Below are positions 54,695 through 62,881 of a DNA stretch of 64,000 nt, piece after piece (position 1 is the first letter of the stretch; the number at the start of each line of letters is the position of its first letter). Origin of the DNA: Winogradskyella pelagia. Its GTDB lineage: Bacteria > Bacteroidota > Bacteroidia > Flavobacteriales > Flavobacteriaceae. The stretch is from NCBI RefSeq assembly GCF_017581965.1, contig NZ_JAGEVF010000010.1, positions 87,284-151,283 of the forward strand. Direction: 5' to 3'. A program made the translations under genes and the position numbers. Below the pieces are notes generated by a model that was not told the origin of the DNA, did not search any database, and saw only the letters and a program-made list of their open reading frames with translations.

Positions 54695-55600
54695 TTAATA
54701 TAAAATATAGCCAATACCTAAAAGTAATGAAAATAGAAAGGTTGATAGCGCAAGTACTTTTAGTTGACTATCGAAATCCTTGGCCTTTTTTGCTTTTCTA
54801 ATTTTTGATAAATGCAGGCCTAAAGGAACAAATGCAATTAAAAATAAAAAATTATAAGGCTCTACAAAATAGAACAGTGAAAACATCAATGTAATTAGCA
54901 TTGCACCTAATATGAGTGCATAATGGTACGTTTTTGATCGTTTCAAACCAAGTTTAACCGCAAAGGTTACTTTACCGACTTTTTCATCAGACTCAATATC
55001 CCTCATATTATTGAGGTTTAAAACACCCACACTTAGCAGCCCTAAGGCTACTGCAGGCATAAGCACAAGATGATCCACCTTATGCATATACAAAACATAA
55101 CTTCCAATTGTACTTATTAGTCCAAAGAAAATAAAAACGAAAACATCGCCAAGGGCTTTATAACCATAAGGTGAATCACCCATTGTATAATATAATGCCG
55201 CATAAACCGATAGTCCTCCAAGCGCAACGAATAATAATAGGAATAAAAAATTAGTAGGACCAAAAGCTGCCCATATAAGAGATATGGTTAGAATAATGAT
55301 AATAACAATATTGAACTTAATAGCCTCTAGCATTTCTTCAGGTGAAATAACACCACTTTGAATAGCCCTCTGAGGTCCGACCCGATCTTCATTATCAGTA
55401 CCTTTTACGCCATCGCCATAATCATTCGCTAGGTTCGATAAAATTTGCAGACTTATTGTTGTTAAAATAGCCAATACCAAAACCCACCAACTAAATTTGC
55501 CGTTATAATAGGCAAAACTAGTTCCTAAAATAATACCAGAAACAGAAAGCGGCAAGGTTCTTAAGCGCATGGCTGAAAGCCAAGGTCCAATCTTTTTCAT
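54695..55600 (-). CDS. menA: 1,4-Dihydroxy-2-naphthoate polyprenyltransferase
   Basis: A 301-residue UbiA-family membrane enzyme with about 9 helices. The first Asp-rich motif is NDYGDGVKGTDNEDRVGP (near 60) and the second NMRDIESDEKVGKVT (near 198). It prenylates DHNA to give demethylmenaquinone. It begins 15 bases downstream of menB and is on the same strand. Confidence 0.93.
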   Translation of the reverse strand: MKKIGPWLSAMRLRTLPLSVSGIILGTSFAYYNGKFSWWVLVLAILTTISLQILSNLANDYGDGVKGTDNEDRVGPQRAIQSGVISPEEMLEAIKFNIVIIIILTISLIWAAFGPTNFLFLLLFVALGGLSVYAALYYTMGDSPYGYKALGDVFVFIFFGLISTIGSYVLYMHKVDHLVLMPAVALGLLSVGVLNLNNMRDIESDEKVGKVTFAVKLGLKRSKTYHYALILGAMLITLMFSLFYFVEPYNFLFLIAFVPLGLHLSKIRKAKKAKDFDSQLKVLALSTFLFSLLLGIGYILY

Positions 55601-55615
55601 TCAACTAAATGAGAT

Positions 55616-56455
55616 TTAGGGAATCCATTTTTTATCGAAATTAGGTTTACGTTTTTCTAAAAACGCATCTCTACCCTCTTTAGCTTCGTCTGTCATGTAA
55701 GCCAAGCGCGTAGCTTCACCAGCAAATACCTGTTGACCAACCATACCATCATCGGTTAGATTCATGGCAAACTTTAACATTTTAATGGAAATTGGCGATT
55801 TTTCTAAAATTTCTTGAGCCCATTGAAAAGCTGTTTGCTCTAAATCTGCATGAGGAATCACAGCATTTACCATACCCATTTCAAAGGCTTCTTGTGCGGA
55901 ATAATTTCTGCCTAAAAAGAAAATCTCACGTGCCTTTTTCTGACCAACCATTTTTGCTAAATAGGCCGAACCATAGCCGCCATCAAAACTTGTTACATCT
56001 GCATCAGTTTGTTTAAAAATGGCATGCTCTTTACTAGCTAAGGTTAAATCGCATACAACATGAAGGCTATGACCTCCTCCAACGGCCCAACCAGGAACTA
56101 CGGCAATAACTGCTTTTGGCATAAATCTGATAAGACGTTGAACTTCTAAAATATTCAATCTGTGATAGCCATCTTCACCAACATAACCTTCCTTTCCTCT
56201 AGCCTTTTGGTCACCACCGGAGCAAAAGCTCCAAACACCATCTTTAGATGAGGGGCCTTCTGCACTGAGCAGTACAACTCCTATACTTGTATCTTCATTA
56301 GCGTCATAAAACGCGTCATAAAGTTCAGAGGTTGTACTAGGGCGAAAAGCATTTCTAACATCTGGTCGATTAAATGCTATTCTAGCAACTCCGTCACATT
56401 TCTTATAAGTAATATCCTTGTAAGTTTTAGCAACTTTCCAGCTGATTTGGTTCAT
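55616..56455 (-). CDS. menB: 1,4-Dihydroxy-2-naphthoyl-CoA synthase
   Basis: A 279-residue crotonase-family enzyme from the ATG at 56455; the TTG three codons upstream is less likely. Conserved features: RNAFRP, SGGDQKARG, GWAVGGGHSLHVVCDLTLAS (oxyanion hole) and the FDGGYGSAYLAKMVGQKKAREIF region with the catalytic Asp and Tyr. It cyclises OSB-CoA to DHNA-CoA. Followed by menA. Confidence 0.95.
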   Translation of the reverse strand: MNQISWKVAKTYKDITYKKCDGVARIAFNRPDVRNAFRPSTTSELYDAFYDANEDTSIGVVLLSAEGPSSKDGVWSFCSGGDQKARGKEGYVGEDGYHRLNILEVQRLIRFMPKAVIAVVPGWAVGGGHSLHVVCDLTLASKEHAIFKQTDADVTSFDGGYGSAYLAKMVGQKKAREIFFLGRNYSAQEAFEMGMVNAVIPHADLEQTAFQWAQEILEKSPISIKMLKFAMNLTDDGMVGQQVFAGEATRLAYMTDEAKEGRDAFLEKRKPNFDKKWIP

Positions 56456-56475
56456 TGTTTTCAAGAATTTAAGTG

Positions 56476-56483
56476 CAAAAGTA
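56476..56483 (-). promoter_or_regulatory. Putative -7 box for menB
   Basis: Minus-strand TACTTTTG matches TAnnTTTG, 20 bases upstream of the menB ATG at 56455. Confidence 0.5.
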
Positions 56484-56520
56484 AGGAATTAATAATAATG
56501 ATGTCTACCCATTTTTTTCG

Positions 56521-56551
56521 TTTGTAATGTTGCCCCTAGAGACTATTTTTG
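56521..56551 (+). promoter_or_regulatory. Full -33/-7 promoter for the 56590 gene
   Basis: TTTG at 56521-56524, a 19-base spacer and TATTTTTG at 56544-56551. This matches the Bacteroidota TTTG-N19-TAnnTTTG consensus, with the ATG 38 bases downstream. Confidence 0.65.
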
Positions 56552-56589
56552 CCAGCGATTTTAACAACGTTTAAGCCAATCTGTAAACG

Positions 56590-56967
56590 ATGACAACTGA
56601 AAATTTTCAGAAGTACGAAACAAGTCTTGGGACTGTATATTTTTTCAATAATTATTTTATTGCAGAATTTAAAGAAGGTATAAATATAGATTTCTTTAAT
56701 TTTCAAGAAATCCATGAATTAGTGCATAACAATTTTGGTAATTCGCCATTTGGATTTATATCAAATAGGATTAATTCTTATTCTATTGATTTAAATGAAG
56801 CTCAACTCTTTAATGAGTCTTACCCCAACCTAAAAGCATATGCTGTTGTTGCCTATAAGGCGTTTACTGAAAGAGTTTTTGAATTAGAAAATAGGTTTTT
56901 TCAGTTCCGCAGACGAGTCTTCAAAGACATTGACAGCGCAGTAGCATGGGTTGAGAGCCAATTATAG
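56590..56967 (+). CDS. Small cytoplasmic protein, possibly STAS/SpoIIAA-like
   Basis: A 125-residue protein without signal or membrane segment. It alternates beta and helical stretches, with an acidic N-terminus and a C-terminal FKDIDSAVAWVESQL of the kind seen at the end of STAS/SpoIIAA-like proteins. I do not recognise catalytic residues. It stands alone on the plus strand between menB and the CvfB gene and has its own good promoter. Confidence 0.5.
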   Translation: MTTENFQKYETSLGTVYFFNNYFIAEFKEGINIDFFNFQEIHELVHNNFGNSPFGFISNRINSYSIDLNEAQLFNESYPNLKAYAVVAYKAFTERVFELENRFFQFRRRVFKDIDSAVAWVESQL

Positions 56968-56991
56968 TAAAATCAGTTAATAACTCAACTA

Positions 56992-57822
56992 CTATTTTAA
57001 ATAGATACCATTGTCCTTTATTTCTATCTGTCGATTTTTGTAAAGGGTGCCAATCGCTTTTTTAAAAATCTTCTTACTCATTTGAAGTTGCTCCTTAATG
57101 GCTTCTGGACTAGATTTATCGTGTAATGGTAAAAAACCGTTGTTATCGGAAAGTTCGTTAAGAATCAACTGTGCATTGGGCTCTATATTTCTGTAGCCTA
57201 TTTGTCCCAATGATATATCTAGCTTATTGTCGTTACGTACTTTTTTTACGATACCCTTAAGTCGATCACCGATTTGGATATCTTTAAAAATATCATCCTT
57301 GTAAATCAATCCCAAGTGTTTTTTATTAACAATAACATTCATGCCAATTTCAGACGGATGAGAGACAATTAAATCCACTTCATCAAATTTAGCGACTGTT
57401 AATTCCTTATTGTCTAAAAATCTATTGGTTTTACTTGAAGCCACAAGCCGTTCTGATTCTTCATCTAAATAGCAATGCACAAGATACCAACCTCCGGCCT
57501 TCATCTTAAAAGCTTGTTCTTTAAAAGGGCAAAATAGTTCCTTGACCAAACCCCAGTCTAAAAATGCACCATATTTATTAATCTGGTTACAACGTAATAA
57601 AGCAAAGCCTCCTCTGATAATAAAAGGGTTATCCGTTGTAGCAACTGGTCGCTCTTCATTATCGAGATAAACGAAAACTTTAATCTTTTCTCCAATCTCA
57701 AAAACCTTTGGGACATATCTATTAGGAAGTAAAACCTCGTTCCCATCTGCGTCACCCAGAAACAATCCTGGTTCAGTGTCCCTTAATATCTCTAATTCTG
57801 AATATTCCCCTAGTGTAATCAT
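56992..57822 (-). CDS. CvfB-like S1 RNA-binding protein
   Basis: A 276-residue protein with three S1-like OB domains (about 1-60, 70-130, 140-210) and a C-terminal winged helix (about 225-276), the architecture of CvfB/YitL. Typical residues include GLFLGDADGNEVLLPNRYVP and GAFLDWGLVKELFCPF. CvfB binds RNA and affects virulence-gene expression in Gram-positives; the role in Flavobacteriia is unknown. It lies downstream of the DUF2853 gene terminator. Confidence 0.85.
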   Translation of the reverse strand: MITLGEYSELEILRDTEPGLFLGDADGNEVLLPNRYVPKVFEIGEKIKVFVYLDNEERPVATTDNPFIIRGGFALLRCNQINKYGAFLDWGLVKELFCPFKEQAFKMKAGGWYLVHCYLDEESERLVASSKTNRFLDNKELTVAKFDEVDLIVSHPSEIGMNVIVNKKHLGLIYKDDIFKDIQIGDRLKGIVKKVRNDNKLDISLGQIGYRNIEPNAQLILNELSDNNGFLPLHDKSSPEAIKEQLQMSKKIFKKAIGTLYKNRQIEIKDNGIYLK

Positions 57823-57887
57823 ACTGTAAAGGTATTTAAATAGAGTTTTAATTTTGCAAATTATTTCATTAAATATAGCGCATAAAA

Positions 57888-57916
57888 AACGCCATAACTT
57901 CTGAAAGCATGGCGTT
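57888..57916 (-). terminator. Intrinsic terminator after the DUF2853 gene
   Basis: AACGCCAT (57888-57895) pairs with ATGGCGTT (57909-57916) around a 13-base loop. A T run follows on the minus strand. Confidence 0.8.
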
Positions 57917-57937
57917 ATTATTACTAAAAATTTTAGC

Positions 57938-58276
57938 TTAATAGACAGAAGCCTTATTAAAATGCTTTACCAACAAGTAATAAACTACAGCTCTATATTT
58001 ATTTCTGTTAGATTGTCCATAAGTTTCCATTACCGATGCAATGGCGCCATCTAAATCGCTACTTTCAGAAAGGCCTAATTTTTTAATTAAAAAATTATTT
58101 TTAACAGTGGCCAACTCTTTCTCGTCAGAGCCTGAAACTGTTGATGAATCCGCATTATAAATTGAAGGCCCTAAACCTATAACTACTTTAGTTAGCAAAT
58201 CCATATCTGCAGTAACTCCGCATTTGTCTTTTAAATCTGCTGCATACTTTGTAATTAACTCGTCTCTTTTACTCAT
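57938..58276 (-). CDS. DUF2853 family protein
   Basis: A 112-residue, mainly helical cytoplasmic protein. The N-terminal segment SKRDELITKYAADLKDK and the C-terminal NRNKYRAVVYYLLVKHF are the conserved blocks of DUF2853, whose function is unknown. It lies downstream of menD and is closed by a terminator. Confidence 0.85.
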   Translation of the reverse strand: MSKRDELITKYAADLKDKCGVTADMDLLTKVVIGLGPSIYNADSSTVSGSDEKELATVKNNFLIKKLGLSESSDLDGAIASVMETYGQSNRNKYRAVVYYLLVKHFNKASVY

Positions 58277-58378
58277 TTTATTATGTTTTAAAATTAATTT
58301 TTTACGCTAATAAAGATAACTAAAAATAAGACACAATAATATGAAACGGGTCACCTTTTTAGAGATTGACACCAGGTC

Positions 58379-60139
58379 TTACCTAATAAAATTGAAGTAT
58401 TCCAGCAGAATTTCATCATTCCTTTTAGATGGCGTAAAAACCTCGAGAAGTTTAGGTCCATTTCCAGTTGTGTAAAACGACTTGAGGCAATCGTCTAAAT
58501 CAGAATTACTTTTCGCTTCTAAATATTCGAATCCATACATAGCGCAAAGTTGTTTTGCCGTAAGATGGTGTTTAGTTTCAAAATAAGTGTTGAAATTTGC
58601 AGTGTTTTTATGTCCAGGAAGAATCCTAAAAATGCCTCCTCCTTCATTATTAATAACTACAATTCTAAACGAATTAGGTATGTAATTATTCCATAATGCG
58701 TTACTGTCATAGAAAAAACTCAAATCACCAGTAATAAAAGTTGTTCTGTCCTCCGATGCAACAGCAGCACCAATAGCCGTGCTTGTACTACCATCTATGC
58801 CACTTGTTCCTCTATTACAAAAAACCTTAATATCCTTTCTAAGCTGAAATAATTGCGTGTACCTGATGGCAGAACTATTCCCAACCTGAAGAAAACTGTA
58901 CTTAGGAAGCGATTTTAGTAATATATTGAAAACAGAAAAATCAGAAAAAGGAATCGTTTCTAAATATGCATTATGAGCTTTTCTTCGCTTTGACCGAACT
59001 GTAAGCCAACGACTTTTATAGTTACTTTTTACATGGTGTGTAATCAAGGAAAAAAACTGACTAAAAAACGCATTAGGTCTCACCTTAAAATGCTTCTCCA
59101 AACAAAAGAAAGTATCATTAGCATTAAAAAGACTAATATGCCAATGGTGCTTTGGTTTAAATTCCCTTAAAAAGGCTTTGATTTTTTTAGATACCACCAT
59201 ACCACCAAATGTCAGTAAAATATCTGGCTGCAAATCTTTAAAATCTTCTCTGTTTAGAGGTGCAATTATTTTATCAATTCCAGGGAAAAAGTCGGAATGA
59301 TGCAAATTAGAGGTTGTCTCTGTGAAAACAAGAACACTATCGTCATTAGCGATTTCAGTAAGCCATTGCTGTTCAACGGTATTTGGTGATAATTCTCCAA
59401 CTAATATCATTTTCCTTTTGGCATTTTGCCAAATATCTGCACAAGACTTTAATTCAAATTCGTTTATATGTCCTTTTGCCTCTTCAAGTTTATAAGGTTT
59501 GGGATGAATAATAGGTTCTTGCAATCGTTCGTACAAGGGTTCGTCAAATGGTACATTGACATGAACAGGACCAGATTTAATCTCGGAAATACTTAAAGCC
59601 TCATGTAATTCGGTTTCATTGTAGGATTGAATATCCTTTTGTAACCCTAAAAACCGTTCAAGTTTGTTCTCTATAGACTTTAATACCGGAATCTCATCGG
59701 TTATCTTATTGTTAGCCTCTGCGCGTAAGTCTAATTTTAAATTAGCCGAGTAATGTACATGCTCACCATAAACGTTTTTTTGTTTAATAGTTTGGCCGTC
59801 TCCTATGTCCACTAAGTGCTTAGGTCTATCTGCAGATAGTACCACTAAAGGTATATTGCTATAAAAGGCTTCTGAAATTGCAGGATAATAATTTAGTAAA
59901 GCGCTGCCACTTGTGCATACTAAAGCTACCGGTTTTTTAGTTTGTTGGGCAATCCCTAATGCAAAAAAAGCAGCACAACGCTCATCTACAATACTATAGG
60001 AGGTAAAAAAATCATCGTGCGTAAAGCCAATAGTTAATGGGGCATTTCTACTACCTGGAGAAATAACCACATTAGAAATACCATGCCATTTGCATAAGGC
60101 AACAACGGTTTGCGCTAATGGAATTTTAGAGTAATTCAT
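58379..60139 (-). CDS. menD: SEPHCHC synthase (2-succinyl-5-enolpyruvyl-6-hydroxy-3-cyclohexene-1-carboxylate synthase)
   Basis: A 586-residue ThDP-dependent enzyme. The N-terminal half has VISPGSRNAPLT and CTSGSALLNYYPAISEA, with Glu in VDERCAAFFALG. The C-terminal half has the ThDP motif TGDLSFFYDSNALWNNYIPNSF (GDxSFxxD...N). It combines isochorismate and 2-oxoglutarate in menaquinone synthesis. It is 33 bases downstream of menF. Confidence 0.94.
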   Translation of the reverse strand: MNYSKIPLAQTVVALCKWHGISNVVISPGSRNAPLTIGFTHDDFFTSYSIVDERCAAFFALGIAQQTKKPVALVCTSGSALLNYYPAISEAFYSNIPLVVLSADRPKHLVDIGDGQTIKQKNVYGEHVHYSANLKLDLRAEANNKITDEIPVLKSIENKLERFLGLQKDIQSYNETELHEALSISEIKSGPVHVNVPFDEPLYERLQEPIIHPKPYKLEEAKGHINEFELKSCADIWQNAKRKMILVGELSPNTVEQQWLTEIANDDSVLVFTETTSNLHHSDFFPGIDKIIAPLNREDFKDLQPDILLTFGGMVVSKKIKAFLREFKPKHHWHISLFNANDTFFCLEKHFKVRPNAFFSQFFSLITHHVKSNYKSRWLTVRSKRRKAHNAYLETIPFSDFSVFNILLKSLPKYSFLQVGNSSAIRYTQLFQLRKDIKVFCNRGTSGIDGSTSTAIGAAVASEDRTTFITGDLSFFYDSNALWNNYIPNSFRIVVINNEGGGIFRILPGHKNTANFNTYFETKHHLTAKQLCAMYGFEYLEAKSNSDLDDCLKSFYTTGNGPKLLEVFTPSKRNDEILLEYFNFIR

Positions 60140-60146
60140 CAGCGTG

Positions 60147-60154
60147 CAAAGATA
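60147..60154 (-). promoter_or_regulatory. Putative -7 box for menD
   Basis: Minus-strand TATCTTTG matches TAnnTTTG and ends only 7 bases before the menD ATG at 60139, so a transcript from it would be leaderless or nearly so. It may be an internal promoter in the menF-menD unit. Confidence 0.4.
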
Positions 60155-60172
60155 ATGAATTACCTCTGCGTT

Positions 60173-61294
60173 TTATCTTAAGATTGTACTAATTGTCTCG
60201 GCCTTATTTTGAGTTTCTTCGTACTCTTTCGCAGGGTTAGATTCCTTGGTTATTCCACCTCCAACATAAATGAATGCACTATCATCTTTAATTTGCATAC
60301 AACGCAAATTCACATAAAAATTAGAAAATGTTTTAATCGCTCCGTAGGCATTATTCTCTACATTTCGTCTATTCGGATTTCTTGATACCGATTTTTTAAG
60401 GTTGAGCTCTCCTAAAAAGCCTGTATAATACGCTCTGTCATAACCTTCATTATTCAAAATAAATTCTTTGGCGCGGTCTTTAGGAAAACCACATACAGCA
60501 GGCGTTGGATGTAATGCTTCAACTATAGAAGTTAAGTTAGAATTAGATGATATTGTGCTAATTAAACGGGTTTTGAGGTGCCAAAGATTACCTGCTCTTA
60601 TAGATTCCACTTCTGAAATTTTAGTGCTGCTAGTAAATGGAGCAATTTGTTGTGCTAAAAAGTCGGTTACAATTTGTTGTTCGTCCAACTCTTTTGGTGT
60701 CCAAGTTGGTTTCTTGTCTGGCTCATAAGGCTGAGTTCCTGCTAACGAAATAGCAGTAAGTTGCTGCCCTTCTACTTTAAATAGAAGTTCTGGAGTAGCA
60801 CCAAGCCATAATCCTACTTTAGGATGATACCAACAATAAACCATGGCATTTTTATAGGTGTTAAAAAGGCGCTTAAATATTTCAATAGGCTCAAATTGTT
60901 CTAATTGCGTCTCTTGTACTCTTGATAATACGACTTTATTAAGATATCCTTCTTCTATATAGTTCAGCCCCTTTGAGACTAAAGACTCATGCTTTTTTTT
61001 ATCCGTAGATTCTAATGTTCTATTTGCTTTAGCTGCGGACACAGATTGAATATAATCAATTTCCAAACTTCCATATTCGCAATCTAATTTTGGAAATAAA
61101 ATTGGCGGTTCCTTTAAATCAAAGGGTGCAAAAACAAAACCACTTTCACTAAAGGAATTTGTTTTATGCAGAGCATCATCTTTTTGAAGCCAAAACTTTA
61201 TTATAGAATTAATAGGACGACTGTAAACAACGAAAGGAAGTTTATTCTCTAGTTGTTTTTCCAAAGCTTTAAAAAACGCGTCTACCTTTGGCAT
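60173..61294 (-). CDS. menF: Isochorismate synthase
   Basis: A 373-residue chorismate-binding enzyme. Key motifs: YLNKVVLSRV (general base Lys region), WLGATPELLF, SLAGTQP, HPTPAVCGFPKDRAKEFI (HPTPAxxG) and ENNAYGAIKTF, all typical of the MenF/EntC/PchA family. It converts chorismate to isochorismate, the first committed step of menaquinone synthesis. It starts 3 bases after the thioesterase stop and is followed by menD. Confidence 0.92.
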   Translation of the reverse strand: MPKVDAFFKALEKQLENKLPFVVYSRPINSIIKFWLQKDDALHKTNSFSESGFVFAPFDLKEPPILFPKLDCEYGSLEIDYIQSVSAAKANRTLESTDKKKHESLVSKGLNYIEEGYLNKVVLSRVQETQLEQFEPIEIFKRLFNTYKNAMVYCWYHPKVGLWLGATPELLFKVEGQQLTAISLAGTQPYEPDKKPTWTPKELDEQQIVTDFLAQQIAPFTSSTKISEVESIRAGNLWHLKTRLISTISSNSNLTSIVEALHPTPAVCGFPKDRAKEFILNNEGYDRAYYTGFLGELNLKKSVSRNPNRRNVENNAYGAIKTFSNFYVNLRCMQIKDDSAFIYVGGGITKESNPAKEYEETQNKAETISTILR

Positions 61295-61297
61295 TAC

Positions 61298-61723
61298 CTA
61301 CTTTTTTTTAGGTAATGAAATGGTAGATAACCGGCAAATGGATATTAAGTTATCATCATCGTCCGTAACTCTGATGTCCAATAACTGAGTGGTTCTACCT
61401 TTGTGTAAAAAAGTTGCTTTAGCATAGACAAAACCTTCTTTTACACTCTTAAGGTGATTAGCAGTAACCTCTAATCCACGTACAAAATAATTTTCAAGAT
61501 CTGTGAAAATATGAGAGGCAAAACTGCCTACGCTTTCCGCTAGAGCCGCAGTTGCACCTCCATGCAAGACTCCGTCTGGTTGATGAACTTTTGAGGTCAC
61601 TGGCATTCTAGCAATTAAAAAATCGTCACCATAATCTACAATTTCAATCTCTAAAGTCTCCATTAGGGTATCCTTGCTTACCTTATTAATTCTGGCTAAA
61701 AACTCTTCTTTAGATGATTGCAT
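61298..61723 (-). CDS. Hotdog-fold thioesterase (PaaI/MenI-like), probable DHNA-CoA thioesterase
   Basis: A 141-residue hotdog thioesterase from the ATG at 61723; a start 10 codons upstream (61753) would overlap the -7 box and add a hydrophobic stretch. The motif HQPDGVLHGGATAALAESVGS (split here) contains the HGG and the active-site Glu of the PaaI/4HBT group. Its place as first gene of the menF operon suggests it hydrolyses DHNA-CoA, the step missing from the other men genes. That is inference from context. Confidence 0.85.
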   Translation of the reverse strand: MQSSKEEFLARINKVSKDTLMETLEIEIVDYGDDFLIARMPVTSKVHQPDGVLHGGATAALAESVGSFASHIFTDLENYFVRGLEVTANHLKSVKEGFVYAKATFLHKGRTTQLLDIRVTDDDDNLISICRLSTISLPKKK

Positions 61724-61750
61724 ATAAAACACTATTTTTAAAGTCGTTTG

Positions 61751-61758
61751 CAAAGATA
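61751..61758 (-). promoter_or_regulatory. Putative -7 box for the thioesterase-menF-menD unit
   Basis: Minus-strand TATCTTTG matches TAnnTTTG, 27 bases upstream of the ATG at 61723. It lies in the 44-base gap between divergent start codons. Confidence 0.5.
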
Positions 61759-61767
61759 CTTAGAATA

Positions 61768-62406
61768 ATGAATTCCACAGAAAAAGAAATATCCTATACA
61801 AGCACCAACTCTTACTCGACCTTAAATAAGGTATCCATAAACACCAAAAGGGTTTGGTTGGTTTGTCACGGTATGGGGTATTTAAGCCGCTATTTTATGA
61901 AGTATTTTAAAGCTTTAGATTCGGATGAAAATTACATTATAGCACCACAAGCACCTAGCAAGTACTATCAGCAACCTTCAATGCATGTTGGTGCCAACTG
62001 GCTTACTCGAGATAATACCTCTCTAAGCATGGACAATGTAATCAATTATTTGGATGCGCTATTTAAAGCCGAAGAACTTCCTGTAAAGGATAAAGAATTT
62101 ATTGTATTAGGTTATTCGCAAGGCGTGAGTGTAGCAATGCGCTATTTGGCCAAACGTCAAATTCAATGCGATAAATTAGTTATACACTCAGGAGGGATTC
62201 CTAAAGAATTACACCCAAAAGATTTTTACTACCTAAAGCCGCATGCCAAAGTTTTTCTTGTTTACGGAATTCAGGACGAATACCTAACCAAAAAGCGAAT
62301 GGATGAGGAACTAAATAGGGCTAATGCCCTTTTTCCAAGCTGTCTTGAGATTAGGCCTTTTAAAGGTAAACATATCGTAAATATTGATTTTATCAATACT
62401 CTATAG
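61768..62406 (+). CDS. Alpha/beta hydrolase (phospholipase/carboxylesterase-like)
   Basis: A 212-residue enzyme from ATG 61768; an upstream in-frame ATG at 61714 lies inside the thioesterase gene. The oxyanion motif LVCHGMGY is near 35, the nucleophile Ser is in LGYSQGVS, the acid is in YGIQDEYL, and the histidine in FKGKHIVN closes the triad. The small size and the APQAPS segment suggest a carboxylesterase of the YpfH type. It is unlikely to be MenH, which is otherwise missing, but cannot be fully excluded. Confidence 0.8.
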   Translation: MNSTEKEISYTSTNSYSTLNKVSINTKRVWLVCHGMGYLSRYFMKYFKALDSDENYIIAPQAPSKYYQQPSMHVGANWLTRDNTSLSMDNVINYLDALFKAEELPVKDKEFIVLGYSQGVSVAMRYLAKRQIQCDKLVIHSGGIPKELHPKDFYYLKPHAKVFLVYGIQDEYLTKKRMDEELNRANALFPSCLEIRPFKGKHIVNIDFINTL

Positions 62407-62487
62407 ATGAGTATATCTGAGCAATAATCGACAAAGAATTACCTCTTTTTTTGATGATACTCTTAAATTTTTATTCTGAAAAAAGAT

Positions 62488-62808
62488 TTAGTTGGAGTGC
62501 TGAAAGGATTTGTTCTTTTCTTTTAAAATGGCAAGTTGTTTCTCTAAATATGTAATGGCCGAATCTGCCTTCTTACTGGCCTTAGCCGTAAACGCTTTCA
62601 TTTCATTTTTTGCCGATGCTTTTCCGGAAGAGGCTGCCTTGGAGAGATTGTCTTTGACCTCTTTAAAGTCCTGAGTAATCTGATCTTTTACCGCATGACC
62701 TTCTTTTTTCAATTTTTCTCGTGTATCGCTACCCTTTTCAGGGGCTAATAATACACCAACACCCGCTCCGATAAGTACACCAAGTACTATAGCTCCTTTA
62801 TGAATCAT
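62488..62808 (-). CDS. YtxH-domain protein
   Basis: A 106-residue protein. One N-terminal membrane helix (GAIVLGVLIGAGVGVLLAP) is followed by a KGSDTREKLKKEG segment and a long Lys/Ala-rich amphipathic helix, as in YtxH/gas-vesicle-GvpP-like proteins often linked to stress. Single gene between the hydrolase and the S74 protein; function unknown. Confidence 0.8.
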   Translation of the reverse strand: MIHKGAIVLGVLIGAGVGVLLAPEKGSDTREKLKKEGHAVKDQITQDFKEVKDNLSKAASSGKASAKNEMKAFTAKASKKADSAITYLEKQLAILKEKNKSFQHSN

Positions 62809-62881
62809 AATTCGTAATTTTATATTCCTGTATCTATAGGTATACGAAGCTACACTTTTGTTACAAAAAAAGCTTATAACC

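Noticed and set aside
61768..62406. MenH (SHCHC synthase)
   Set aside because: It has a serine hydrolase triad, but its overall pattern and APQAPS segment look like a small carboxylesterase, so the name was not assigned.
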